Shown here: positions 1 through 6,354 of the stretch, one piece after another | Numbering within the stretch: the first letter of the stretch is position 1 | How the letters are laid out: each line of letters opens with the position of its first letter | From: Anaerolineales bacterium | GTDB lineage: Bacteria > Chloroflexota > Anaerolineae > Anaerolineales > Villigracilaceae | Reading direction: 5' to 3' | DNA length: 10,082 bases | Assembly (NCBI GenBank): GCA_025966435.1 | Contig: JAICRQ010000082.1 | Location: forward strand, 1 to 10,082 | Position numbers and translations under genes: made by a program | Notes under the pieces: model-generated | What the model saw: only the letters and a program-made list of their open reading frames with translations | What the model was told of the DNA's origin: nothing | Database searches by the model: none

Positions 1-1
1 A

Positions 2-199
2 GACGCCTATGGCTTGGAAAACGTGGAAACTGTGTACGAGACTGTCCCGGGTTGGAAGGAAGATATTAGCAAAGCAAGGTCATTTGAGGATTTATCTGCG
101 AATGCGCAGACTTATGTAAAACGCATCGAAGAAGCAGCAGGCATCCCTGTGAAGTGGGTTGGGGTGGGACCGGAGAGAGAAGCGACAATCAGGAGATAA
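2..199 (+). CDS. purA: Adenylosuccinate synthetase, C-terminal fragment (left-truncated)
   Basis: The last ~65 residues of adenylosuccinate synthetase, which joins IMP and aspartate using GTP in the first committed step of AMP synthesis in the cytoplasm. The reading frame is open from base 2 and ends with TAA at 197-199. Recognition rests on the family's C-terminal signature: Y-E-T-x-P-G-W-K-E-D-I, then R-S-F-E-D-L, then Y-V-K-R-I-E-E, then [11 protein letters not shown]. The PGW and GP-x-R-E-x-T-I elements are highly conserved in PurA. An in-frame TTG at base 14 is not a real start; coding sense continues upstream of it to the window edge. Most of the protein, including the GTP- and IMP-binding regions, lies outside the window. 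Base composition matches the metabolic genes further right, not the gene immediately downstream. Confidence 0.92.
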   Translation, partial: DAYGLENVETVYETVPGWKEDISKARSFEDLSANAQTYVKRIEEAAGIPVKWVGVGPEREATIRR

Positions 200-253
200 A
201 TACAAGAACTTTTCTTAACCATAAATAACAGGAGTTGTTGTCGTAGTAACAAA

Positions 254-1570
254 ATGAAGAACAAATATTTTGATGAAGAAGAATATTATGTTAACAAGCT
301 TTGGTTTCACTACCGAGGGATTATTTGCCGTGGAAACGGAGTACTAAGGTGGACACCCGAAAATGGTTTTCATTTAGTTGCCAAGATTCTAGCTGGAACT
401 AGACCTGACAGAGTGGAATTTCGATCAATCGAAATAGTGAAACCGCTAAGAATAATGTTTGAAATCGCAACAACGTGGGGAAAGACAGTTGCAATGACGC
501 CTTTACTAAATATAAGAGATTCTCACTTGTATTTTGACCAAACGTTTACAATAAATTTTGGTAGAGCAGTCTTTTTCAGCCATATTAATGAAAATCCTGC
601 AATGAAAGAGGGATGGCATGGCTCAGGCGTTTATGAAGTTAGCCAAAACTTGCTGCTTCCAGATATCATTCACAAAGATACCAAGCTAGGAGATAAGCCA
701 TTTGGGAGCAGTATATCTAGAAGTGGATTCGATTATGAGGGAAAAAACGGCGAAAGCCTTTCAGGTGAGATACAAGACAATAAATACATCTATTTCAACT
801 GGTCTTTACCTAAAGAGAGATGGTTCAAAGGTAATAGCTGGCAATTCGCCGAAGCATTACAAGATGCACTAGCAATTGTCTCAGGCAGTGTTGTGAGATT
901 AAGGTATCACGAGGCATATCGTGGTCATCGAATTGCAAGAGAATTTAATGCGAGCGGAGACCAAAGATCCCTTGGAATAATTTTCCGGTTCTTTGATTTT
1001 GACATTATTCCTAAAGAGTTAGTTGGACATTTAGCACTTTACCTTTCTGAAAAATGTGATGGTGAGTTCATGATTAGAAAAATGTATTGTCAAATAGTTG
1101 ATGCGGCAAATCAAAAATCAGATGCGGGTAAGGCATTACTGTTATCAACAGTACTTGAAGCCTCACTACGAACACTCTACAAATTGCCATATGTTTCAGG
1201 TAGATCATCACATGAGGATCCGTTTAAGCTCTCTAAAATATTAAGACAATTTCAAACAGAGTACTTAACAGGTAGCCACGATTCCAAATGGAAAAAGAAA
1301 ATCGACGTGGTAATTGAAGCCTATAAAAGACTAAGACATAGATCTGCTCATCCGGACTGGATAACAACGCAGGGAGGTATGATGTCAGATTTAGAAATCG
1401 AACAGTCAATAAACGACATGATTTTGTTGAGTCGTTTCTATGGTTACATGATTTTGGCTATTTCAGGAACTAAGGATTTGGAACCCCAATTCCCAGTTCC
1501 ATTCTCAAACTGGAAGCCCATTATGACTATGGAAACAACATCAAAAAAATCAAAGGACGAACAATATTAA
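254..1570 (+). CDS. HEPN-domain protein, ApeA-like; candidate RNase / anti-phage defence factor
   Basis: A 438-residue soluble protein with no signal peptide or membrane segment. Residues ~1-260 are rich in alternating hydrophobic/polar and aromatic stretches, suggesting beta structure; I recognise no catalytic motif there. Residues ~270-410 look alpha-helical and HEPN-like: a helix with L-E at 301-302 (TVLEASLRTLY), then a helix carrying R361-H-R-S-A-H366, an intact R-x4-H motif, followed by P-D-W. In the HEPN superfamily R-x4-H is the metal-independent RNase active site. A beta-rich N-terminal half plus C-terminal HEPN is the ApeA-type layout known from anti-phage defence; the family assignment is inference, since no alignment was run. 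The chosen ATG (254) has only AGGAG at 230-234, 19 nt away, so initiation looks weak. GC is about 40% in sampled stretches with many AGA arginine codons, unlike its neighbours, suggesting transfer. It stands alone between purA and a convergent antiporter gene. Confidence 0.72.
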   Translation: MKNKYFDEEEYYVNKLWFHYRGIICRGNGVLRWTPENGFHLVAKILAGTRPDRVEFRSIEIVKPLRIMFEIATTWGKTVAMTPLLNIRDSHLYFDQTFTINFGRAVFFSHINENPAMKEGWHGSGVYEVSQNLLLPDIIHKDTKLGDKPFGSSISRSGFDYEGKNGESLSGEIQDNKYIYFNWSLPKERWFKGNSWQFAEALQDALAIVSGSVVRLRYHEAYRGHRIAREFNASGDQRSLGIIFRFFDFDIIPKELVGHLALYLSEKCDGEFMIRKMYCQIVDAANQKSDAGKALLLSTVLEASLRTLYKLPYVSGRSSHEDPFKLSKILRQFQTEYLTGSHDSKWKKKIDVVIEAYKRLRHRSAHPDWITTQGGMMSDLEIEQSINDMILLSRFYGYMILAISGTKDLEPQFPVPFSNWKPIMTMETTSKKSKDEQY

Positions 1571-1616
1571 TTTCCTTACGAAGGTAATACATCTTTGTTC
1601 CCAGTTTGTCTTTTTC

Positions 1617-3575
1617 TTACTTATCGAAATGTAGGATCGCCAGATTTCCGTCAAACGCCATGGCGAGTTTCTCCGGCAAAACGCCCAGTGTATCTGCCAC
1701 CCGTTTGCGGGAGCCAAAGCCGGGGACAACAATGAAATTGCTGATACTCTCGTCTTCCAATAGTCCGGGCTCCAGTTGTCTATCGAGAGTCTCTACCTCA
1801 ATTGGGTGTTCACCGTCTATCGCAAGAAGCAAGGAGTGAATAGACTGCAGATAGCTCGCGTCGGCGCGGACGATAAGGGGCACATTCAAGGCTTTTGCAA
1901 GCGCGAGATTTGCCTCGAGCATGCGCCGCAGCGCGATCGGCGGCACCACTTTGGGCGGAAGGAGAAACAGGACGCGCTGGTTGCCATTCAGAGGGACAGA
2001 AATTTTTCCCACTATGACGGGCGTGTCGGAACCCCAGATCACCTCATCCAGCACGGAGCCCAGTAAAGACTCACGCAGAGTCCGTTTGCCGCGCCAGCCC
2101 ATCAGGATGATCGTTGCGTTCTGTTCCTGTGCCGTGTAGAGAATCCCTTTCGCATCCGTATCTGCCAGGCGCGGAATCAACTCGATCTCAGACTGTGGGT
2201 CGTTCAGGATTTCAGGGGTACGCCCCAGGAGATCGCGATGAAGGGCAAATTCATTTTCCTGTTTGCTGCCGGCTTTCACAATATTGACCGCGATCGTTTT
2301 TCCATCGTTAACCTTTGCCAGTAAGGTTGCCAGCCCGATCAACTGTTCCTGCGACCGCGGATCGATGATGGGAACAAGGATGCGCTCGAAAAGGGGAGAA
2401 GGCTGGTCGTCTTCAGAAGCAGTTTGAAGGTTGGTGCCGAAGCGCTGGACGATGAGCGGGGATGTAATCGACGTCAGCAGGATCATCACGATCGCAGCGT
2501 TGAACAGAGTCGAGTCAAACAACCCGGTGTCCAGCCCGATGATCAGAGTTGGGAGGGTGACGGCTGCCTGGGCATGAGAGAGCCCGTAGGCAGTCCAGAA
2601 TTCATTTTTGGTGTATTTGAAGATGCGGGCGGTGATCCAGGCTGCGATCAGCTTAGAGACGTAGGCAACGACCGTAACCCCAAGCGCTACCACAATCGTC
2701 TGGCGGTTTTCCAAGAACGTGAACGGGTTTGTGATCATGCCGCTGTACAACAAAAACAGCGGAATAAAAAAAGACTCTCCAATGAAGACGACATGTCCGA
2801 TCACAGGGCTATGCCTGGGAAGCGTCGCGTTGATGGCAAGCCCTGCCAGGAACGCGCCGACCACCTCGTGTACGCCGATCAACTCGGCTCCCAGCGCGGC
2901 GACGAAGAGGACCACCAGCACAAACTGAAACTCGATCGCCCGTTCACTAAAGCGCCGAAAGAAAATCTTTCCGAGCCGTGGCAGACCCAAAATGATAAGC
3001 AGTGTAAACGCGCTCAACAGAATGAAAAGCTGGACGAAGTAACCCAGATTTACATCACCTGTTTGTGCCCCGAGCACAACCGCCAGAACAATAAACGCGC
3101 CAATGTCCGTAAGGACGGTCGCGCCCGTTGTCACGGCGACGGCTTCATTCCGAGTGACCCCCAGCCGGGTGAGGATGGGAAACGCGATCAATGTATGAGA
3201 AGCAAAGGCGGAGCCCAGCAGGATCATCCCCAGCCAATCCAGCCCCAGGAGCCAGCCGAGTCCCATTCCCATCAATTGCGGCATAAGAAAAGTGAAGAAA
3301 CCAAATATGATCGAACGATTGCGCACTCGCAGGAACTGGTTGATATCCACTTCGAGCCCCGCGCTAAACATCAAATACACGAGCCCAATGGTGGACAAGA
3401 ATTGCATACGGTCGCTGTCTTGGATGAGTCCCAACACATGCGGACCGATGAGCATCCCACCCAGAATAATGCCAATGATGCCTGGCAAGTGCACACGTTC
3501 CGAGAGCAGCGGCGTCACCAGGAGGATACTCATGATTAATAGAAAAAAGGCGACAGGTTCCTGCAGATCGATCAT
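1617..3575 (-). CDS. Kef/CPA2-type cation:proton antiporter with C-terminal USP domain
   Basis: A 652-residue inner-membrane antiporter, probably exchanging K+ or Na+ for H+. Residues ~5-380 form about 12-13 hydrophobic segments of the Na+/H+ exchanger fold. Family landmarks are a glycine-rich helix with G-x-L-I-G-P-x-x-L-G near 39-49, F-S-A-G-L-E near 70-75, T156-D157 in the unwound ion-binding helix, and VHEVVGAFLAGL near 235-246. The aspartate of T-D matches the ion-binding position; the partner residue is Thr, not the Asp of electrogenic NapA/NhaA types. Residues ~396-524 are a universal-stress domain with a complete ATP-binding signature G493-x2-G496-x9-G506-S507. Residues ~530-652 resemble a second USP fold lacking that signature. 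The frame is open to an ATG at 3638, but the ATG at 3575 is preferred: GGGAG lies 7 nt upstream, the first membrane segment follows at once, and the longer form would translate a strong palindrome. It diverges from the YihY-family gene. Confidence 0.9.
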   Translation of the reverse strand: MIDLQEPVAFFLLIMSILLVTPLLSERVHLPGIIGIILGGMLIGPHVLGLIQDSDRMQFLSTIGLVYLMFSAGLEVDINQFLRVRNRSIIFGFFTFLMPQLMGMGLGWLLGLDWLGMILLGSAFASHTLIAFPILTRLGVTRNEAVAVTTGATVLTDIGAFIVLAVVLGAQTGDVNLGYFVQLFILLSAFTLLIILGLPRLGKIFFRRFSERAIEFQFVLVVLFVAALGAELIGVHEVVGAFLAGLAINATLPRHSPVIGHVVFIGESFFIPLFLLYSGMITNPFTFLENRQTIVVALGVTVVAYVSKLIAAWITARIFKYTKNEFWTAYGLSHAQAAVTLPTLIIGLDTGLFDSTLFNAAIVMILLTSITSPLIVQRFGTNLQTASEDDQPSPLFERILVPIIDPRSQEQLIGLATLLAKVNDGKTIAVNIVKAGSKQENEFALHRDLLGRTPEILNDPQSEIELIPRLADTDAKGILYTAQEQNATIILMGWRGKRTLRESLLGSVLDEVIWGSDTPVIVGKISVPLNGNQRVLFLLPPKVVPPIALRRMLEANLALAKALNVPLIVRADASYLQSIHSLLLAIDGEHPIEVETLDRQLEPGLLEDESISNFIVVPGFGSRKRVADTLGVLPEKLAMAFDGNLAILHFDK

Positions 3576-3624
3576 ACGGTGACTCCCAGGGTAAGGCTTT
3601 CTGCATTTTACACCTGCTATAGCC

Positions 3625-3650
3625 AAGTCCCTGCCCATCAGTAGGGACTT
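3625..3650. promoter_or_regulatory. Perfect 8-bp inverted repeat in the divergent antiporter/YihY intergenic region
   Basis: AAGTCCCT (3625-3632) and AGGGACTT (3643-3650) are perfect inverted copies around a 10-nt loop. On the plus strand the right arm runs into a T-rich tract (3651-3660), so it resembles an intrinsic terminator. No plus-strand gene lies immediately upstream, so it would only stop antisense transcription leaving the antiporter gene. On the minus strand it would fold in the antiporter's 5' leader, 50-75 nt before the start codon, or could be an operator. Which of these is correct cannot be settled from sequence. Confidence 0.55.
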
Positions 3651-3670
3651 TTTCTATTTTGCTGGACGTG

Positions 3671-3687
3671 CTTTTAGTATATAAAAG
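3671..3687. promoter_or_regulatory. AT-rich palindrome, possible operator
   Basis: CTTTTA (3671-3676) and TAAAAG (3682-3687) form a perfect inverted repeat with a 5-nt spacer. It sits between the antiporter leader and the putative YihY promoter, a natural position for a regulator of either gene. On the minus strand it contains TATACT, a fair -10 match, but no convincing -35 lies at the right distance. AT-rich palindromes arise easily by chance, so this is tentative. Confidence 0.3.
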
Positions 3688-3700
3688 TGAAGATCCATTC

Positions 3701-3730
3701 TTGGAATTTATTTAGCAACAGGAAGATAAT
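3701..3730 (+). promoter_or_regulatory. Putative sigma70-type promoter for the YihY-family gene
   Basis: TTGGAA (3701-3706; 4 of 6 to TTGACA) and GATAAT (3725-3730; 5 of 6 to TATAAT) with an 18-nt spacer. Transcription would begin near 3737, leaving a ~20-nt leader before the ATG at 3758. That leader has no clear Shine-Dalgarno sequence. Confidence 0.4.
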
Positions 3731-3757
3731 TTCAGATCATCAAAGATTGGTTGTAAG

Positions 3758-4855
3758 ATGAAAAAGCTACTATCAAATCTACTTACTCTCTTCAAACTTA
3801 GCTTCCAGGATTGGAAGGAAGACAAGGCTTCACGTCTCTCGGCTGCGCTTGCCTACTATACGATTTTTTCTCTGGCGCCCATGCTGCTGATCATCCTTGC
3901 CGTAACGAGTATTTTTTGGTCGCGGGAGGCTGTGCAAGATCAGGTCTTCAACCAAGTGGAGGGTTTAGTTGGGACAGAGGGTAGAACATTCATCTCAGAC
4001 CTGCTCACTAGTGCCAGCAGTCCGGCTCGAGGCATCGTTGGAACGATCATAGGGATCATCACACTGTTGTGGGGTGCTCTGGGTGTTTTTAATGAATTGC
4101 ATAACGCTCTCAATACCATCTGGGAGGTGGAGGAAGAAGAGAATACAAAAAGTGGATTCATAGAGGGGCTTAAGAAGCTCCTCTTCGGGCGTTTGCTCTC
4201 CTTTGGCATGATCCTTGGCATTGGGTTTCTGCTGCTGGTTTCCCTGGTCATCAGCGCTGGGCTATCTGCCGCGCAGGAGACAATTGGGAATGCCATTCCT
4301 CTTTCCGAGATTCTTTGGCAGATATTGAATTTGATCATATCCGTTGGAGTCATTACTGTCTTATTTGCATTGATCTTTAAGTTCCTGCCAGACGCTGAGA
4401 TCGCGTGGCGCGACGTCTGGCTGGGCGCCTTTGTCACTGCCTTGCTATTTTCATTGGGTAAGTTTCTGATTGGGCTTTACTTAGGGAATAGTGCTGTCGG
4501 GTCCTCCTTCGGCGCGGCTGGTTCTTTAGTACTACTGTTGCTATGGATCTACTACTCCGCGCAAATCCTGTTGTTCGGTGCGGAATTTACGCAGGTCTAC
4601 GCAAACCAGTTTGGCTCGAAAATCGTGCCCGAGGGAGAAGAAGTGGCTGTACACGCTACAACTCCGCAGACCGGGCGCCAACCGTCCAGAGACCTCAAGC
4701 CCCGGCTCCCGGCACCTGCCGCTGCTGCGATTACGCGGCGGGAAGGCAGGCTGGAATACCAGAATCAACAAACAGCGCGGGTGTTTGTTGGGCTGATGGC
4801 TGCGTCATTTTTCACAGGAATTCTGACCACGATCGTTGGTCTTCGGAGGAGGTGA
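3758..4855 (+). CDS. YihY/BrkB-family (UPF0761) inner-membrane protein
   Basis: A 365-residue polytopic membrane protein of the YihY/virulence factor BrkB family, once mislabelled RNase BN; its molecular role is unsettled, with transport or envelope roles proposed. Family hallmarks are an N-terminal RLSAALAYYTIFSLAP block (26-41) opening the first membrane helix, a second helix near 92-112 followed by F-N-x-L-x-x-A-L-N-x-I-W (111-122), the FLPDAEIAWRDVWLGA block (209-224), and the C-terminal core SFGAAGSLVLLLLWIYYSAQ (250-269) ending in GAEFTQVYA. About six membrane segments fit the family. Residues ~286-340 form a hydrophilic Pro/Arg-rich linker, and a further hydrophobic segment (342-361) ends in three arginines, an extension beyond the common core. 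The ATG at 3758 is followed directly by a basic amphipathic start (MKKLLSNLL) typical of the family. It is followed by glsB-like after 165 nt, with no strong terminator between them. Confidence 0.9.
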   Translation: MKKLLSNLLTLFKLSFQDWKEDKASRLSAALAYYTIFSLAPMLLIILAVTSIFWSREAVQDQVFNQVEGLVGTEGRTFISDLLTSASSPARGIVGTIIGIITLLWGALGVFNELHNALNTIWEVEEEENTKSGFIEGLKKLLFGRLLSFGMILGIGFLLLVSLVISAGLSAAQETIGNAIPLSEILWQILNLIISVGVITVLFALIFKFLPDAEIAWRDVWLGAFVTALLFSLGKFLIGLYLGNSAVGSSFGAAGSLVLLLLWIYYSAQILLFGAEFTQVYANQFGSKIVPEGEEVAVHATTPQTGRQPSRDLKPRLPAPAAAAITRREGRLEYQNQQTARVFVGLMAASFFTGILTTIVGLRRR

Positions 4856-4892
4856 TCCCCTAAATTCAAGCGAAACCCTTTATCTTTTGCAG

Positions 4893-4912
4893 TGTTCTTA
4901 TTGTATAGAACA
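4893..4912. repeat. Inverted repeat TGTTCT-N8-AGAACA, possible operator
   Basis: Perfect 6-bp arms at 4893-4898 and 4907-4912 separated by 8 nt, in the leader between the YihY-family gene and the small stress membrane protein. The size and symmetry would suit a dimeric repressor site, but no consensus for a named regulator is recognised. No good promoter could be placed around it. Confidence 0.25.
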
Positions 4913-4920
4913 TAGAGACG

Positions 4921-4939
4921 TAACAATCGATTTTTGTTA
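4921..4939. repeat. Inverted repeat TAACAA-N7-TTGTTA
   Basis: Perfect 6-bp arms at 4921-4926 and 4934-4939. It is the second of three inverted repeats stacked in the 165-nt leader before the GlsB-like gene. It is AT-rich and weak as an RNA hairpin; it might be a protein-binding site or chance. Confidence 0.2.
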
Positions 4940-4955
4940 TCGTTTCTATCAATGA

Positions 4956-4973
4956 GCGGGATGAAAGTCCCGC
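4956..4973 (+). other. GC-rich hairpin in the leader of the GlsB-like gene
   Basis: GCGGGA (4956-4961) pairs with TCCCGC (4968-4973) around a 6-nt loop, giving a stable short stem. The next bases are CCAGCAACAA, so there is no U-tract and it is not a standard intrinsic terminator. It lies ~47 nt before the start codon and could protect the mRNA end or be a factor-dependent stop for the upstream gene. Confidence 0.4.
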
Positions 4974-5010
4974 CCAGCAACAATTGACCAACCTATATTT
5001 TGATTTCCTC

Positions 5011-5015
5011 GGAGG
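5011..5015 (+). promoter_or_regulatory. Strong Shine-Dalgarno (GGAGG) fixing the start of the GlsB-like gene
   Basis: GGAGG sits 5 nt before the ATG at 5021. An alternative in-frame start at 5000 would place this site inside the coding sequence and add residues with no match to the family, so 5021 is chosen. Confidence 0.85.
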
Positions 5016-5020
5016 TAAAA

Positions 5021-5275
5021 ATGCTTACTAACATCATTGTATGGATCATCTTGGGAGCCATCGCTGGATGGATTGCAAGCATGATCATGGGACGGAACGC
5101 GCAGATGGGTGCTCTCGCCAATATCGTCGTGGGTATCATCGGCGCCATCATCGGTGGCTGGATTATGAGCGCCATGGGTGGACCGGGCGTTACCGGTTTT
5201 AATATTCCCAGCTTGCTTGTCTCTATTCTCGGCGCGGTCGTCTTGCTCTTCTTGGTTGGCTTAGTGCGCCGATAA
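5021..5275 (+). CDS. GlsB/YeaQ/YmgE-family stress-response membrane protein
   Basis: An 84-residue, very hydrophobic, glycine-rich protein of the transglycosylase-associated (Tag/YeaQ) family, the usual length for that family. Three membrane helices are visible at ~4-22, ~32-52 and ~62-80. Family features are I-x-x-G-A-I-A-G-W-I-A-S in helix 1, the short M-G-R-N-A-Q-M-G loop, the repeated G-I-I-G-A-I-I-G-G pattern in helix 2, and a short V-R-R tail. Homologues such as GlsB of Enterococcus and YmgE/YeaQ of E. coli are induced by general or envelope stress; the biochemical role is unknown. It has the strongest ribosome binding site in the window and its own terminator, so it is probably a short, well-translated transcript. 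The 165-nt leader holds three inverted repeats, which suggests regulation, although no regulator can be named. Confidence 0.9.
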   Translation: MLTNIIVWIILGAIAGWIASMIMGRNAQMGALANIVVGIIGAIIGGWIMSAMGGPGVTGFNIPSLLVSILGAVVLLFLVGLVRR

Positions 5276-5301
5276 GCTGCAAAACAATATAATTGCCCGA
5301 C

Positions 5302-5336
5302 AAAGCGCCGTGCATCAATTCATGCACGGCGCTTTT
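5302..5336 (+). terminator. Strong intrinsic terminator after the GlsB-like gene
   Basis: A perfect 14-bp stem: arm 5302-5315 (AAAGCGCCGTGCAT) and arm 5322-5335 (ATGCACGGCGCTTT), 6-nt loop, ending in TTTT. The stop codon is 27 nt upstream. The U-tract is short but the stem is unusually long and GC-rich. The promoter of the next gene begins 4 nt further on. Confidence 0.88.
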
Positions 5337-5339
5337 ACA

Positions 5340-5368
5340 TTGGGAAAACGGGATCGGGTAGTTATAAT
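5340..5368 (+). promoter_or_regulatory. Promoter for the D-2-hydroxyacid dehydrogenase, predicted leaderless transcript
   Basis: TTGGGA (5340-5345; 4 of 6 to consensus) and a perfect TATAAT (5363-5368) with an ideal 17-nt spacer. The -10 box ends 8 nt before the ATG at 5377, so transcription would start at or within a base or two of the start codon. There is no Shine-Dalgarno, which agrees with leaderless initiation. Confidence 0.65.
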
Positions 5369-5376
5369 TGACCTCC

Positions 5377-6288
5377 ATGCCCACACTTTCCATCCTTTCC
5401 CACGACGCGGACGAATACAAGCGGTTAATTGAGGAGGCCCGGTTGCCAGGGCTCGAGATCGTAACGGAGCCTGCACAAAGCGACATCGTCCTCGGTGAAC
5501 CGAAACGAATCGGGGATACGCTTCCACAGCTCTTGCAGTTGAAGTGGGCTCAGTCCATTTATGCGGGGGTCGAGCCGCTTGTGGATCCGGCACAGCGACG
5601 CGATTACGCTCTCACAAACGCGCGCGGTGTATTCGGTGCGTCAATGTCCGAGTATGTTTTCGCTTATTTGTTGTTTCATGAACAGAAAATTCTCCAGCGG
5701 ATACATGCACAGCAATCCATGCAATGGCAGCGGCAGGAACCAGGACTCCTGCGCGGCAAGACGATTGGATTGCTCGGCGTCGGTTCCATTGGCGCGCACC
5801 TGGCGGGGACCGCGAAGCATTTTGGAATGCTTGTGCGAGGTTATACGCGCGGAAGTGAGACAAGTACGCAGGTAGACGGGTACTATCATGCCGAGGATCT
5901 ACTGAAGTTCGTGGAGGGTTTAGATTATCTGGTCAGCATTCTGCCAAGAACAAAAGAGACCGATAAAATCGTGGATGCAAAATTGCTTGATGCTCTCCCC
6001 TCCCACGCTGTTTTTATCAACGTGGGGCGCGGCAATGCTGTGGACGAGTCAGCATTAGTCGGGGCGTTACACGAAGGCAAGCTTGCCGCGGCGATCCTGG
6101 ATGTGTTCGAGAAAGAGCCCCTGCCTGAAGGACATCCTTTCTGGACAACACCCAACCTGTATATGACCTTCCATACATCAGCGATCAGTTACCCGGAAGA
6201 TATTACAAAATTGTTTATCGAGAATTACCAGCTTTACATCGAAGGGAAGCCGCTGAAATATGTGGTGGATTTCGAGAGAGGATATTAG
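5377..6288 (+). CDS. NAD(P)-dependent D-2-hydroxyacid dehydrogenase (GhrA-like)
   Basis: A 303-residue cytoplasmic oxidoreductase that interconverts 2-oxoacids and D-2-hydroxyacids. The Rossmann dinucleotide motif G-V-G-S-I-G is at 134-139. The catalytic triad is visible as R218 (N-V-G-R-G), E247 (D-V-F-E-K-E-P-L-P) and H266 (F-H-T-S-A). The residues after the second Rossmann strand read G-Y-T-R-G, with Arg in place of the usual Asp, which in GhrA/glyoxylate reductase relatives favours NADPH; this preference is inferred. The true substrate cannot be read from sequence; phosphoglycerate is unlikely because there is no long C-terminal regulatory part. An in-frame TTG at 5368 lies inside the -10 box, so ATG 5377 is the better start. 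The gene has its own promoter and is followed in the same direction, after 66 nt, by a serine/threonine dehydratase, so the two may be co-transcribed. Confidence 0.88.
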   Translation: MPTLSILSHDADEYKRLIEEARLPGLEIVTEPAQSDIVLGEPKRIGDTLPQLLQLKWAQSIYAGVEPLVDPAQRRDYALTNARGVFGASMSEYVFAYLLFHEQKILQRIHAQQSMQWQRQEPGLLRGKTIGLLGVGSIGAHLAGTAKHFGMLVRGYTRGSETSTQVDGYYHAEDLLKFVEGLDYLVSILPRTKETDKIVDAKLLDALPSHAVFINVGRGNAVDESALVGALHEGKLAAAILDVFEKEPLPEGHPFWTTPNLYMTFHTSAISYPEDITKLFIENYQLYIEGKPLKYVVDFERGY

Positions 6289-6354
6289 GTGGAGGTAGAC
6301 AGGTAAACAAGCGACGTGGCAATATTTCCCTGCGTACTTCCCAGTGGAGAACTC

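Noticed and set aside
200..253. Promoter or terminator between purA and the HEPN gene
   Set aside because: A 5-bp AAGAA/TTCTT stem at 204-216 and AT-rich boxes are present, but no stem plus U-tract and no -35/-10 pair at acceptable spacing.
1571..1616. Possible bidirectional terminator between the convergent HEPN and antiporter genes
   Set aside because: Only a 4-bp stem (CCTT-ACG-AAGG at 1574-1584) with no adjacent T-tract; too weak to call.
2424..3539. A 371-codon open frame on the plus strand, opposite the antiporter
   Set aside because: It is wholly antisense to a well-supported membrane protein; its translation is hydrophilic and low in pattern (Gln/Arg/Asp/His-rich), as expected from the complement of membrane-protein codons.
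3576..3638. Longer antiporter start at 3638 (21 extra residues)
   Set aside because: The extension crosses a strong palindrome, has no Shine-Dalgarno, and does not resemble a family N-terminus, whereas 3575 has GGGAG at 7 nt.
3940..4437. A 165-codon minus-strand frame opposite the YihY-family gene
   Set aside because: No family resemblance, no ribosome binding site, and full overlap with a confident gene.
4956..4973. Intrinsic terminator for the YihY-family gene
   Set aside because: The stem is real but lacks a U-tract and lies ~100 nt after the stop codon; kept only as a hairpin.
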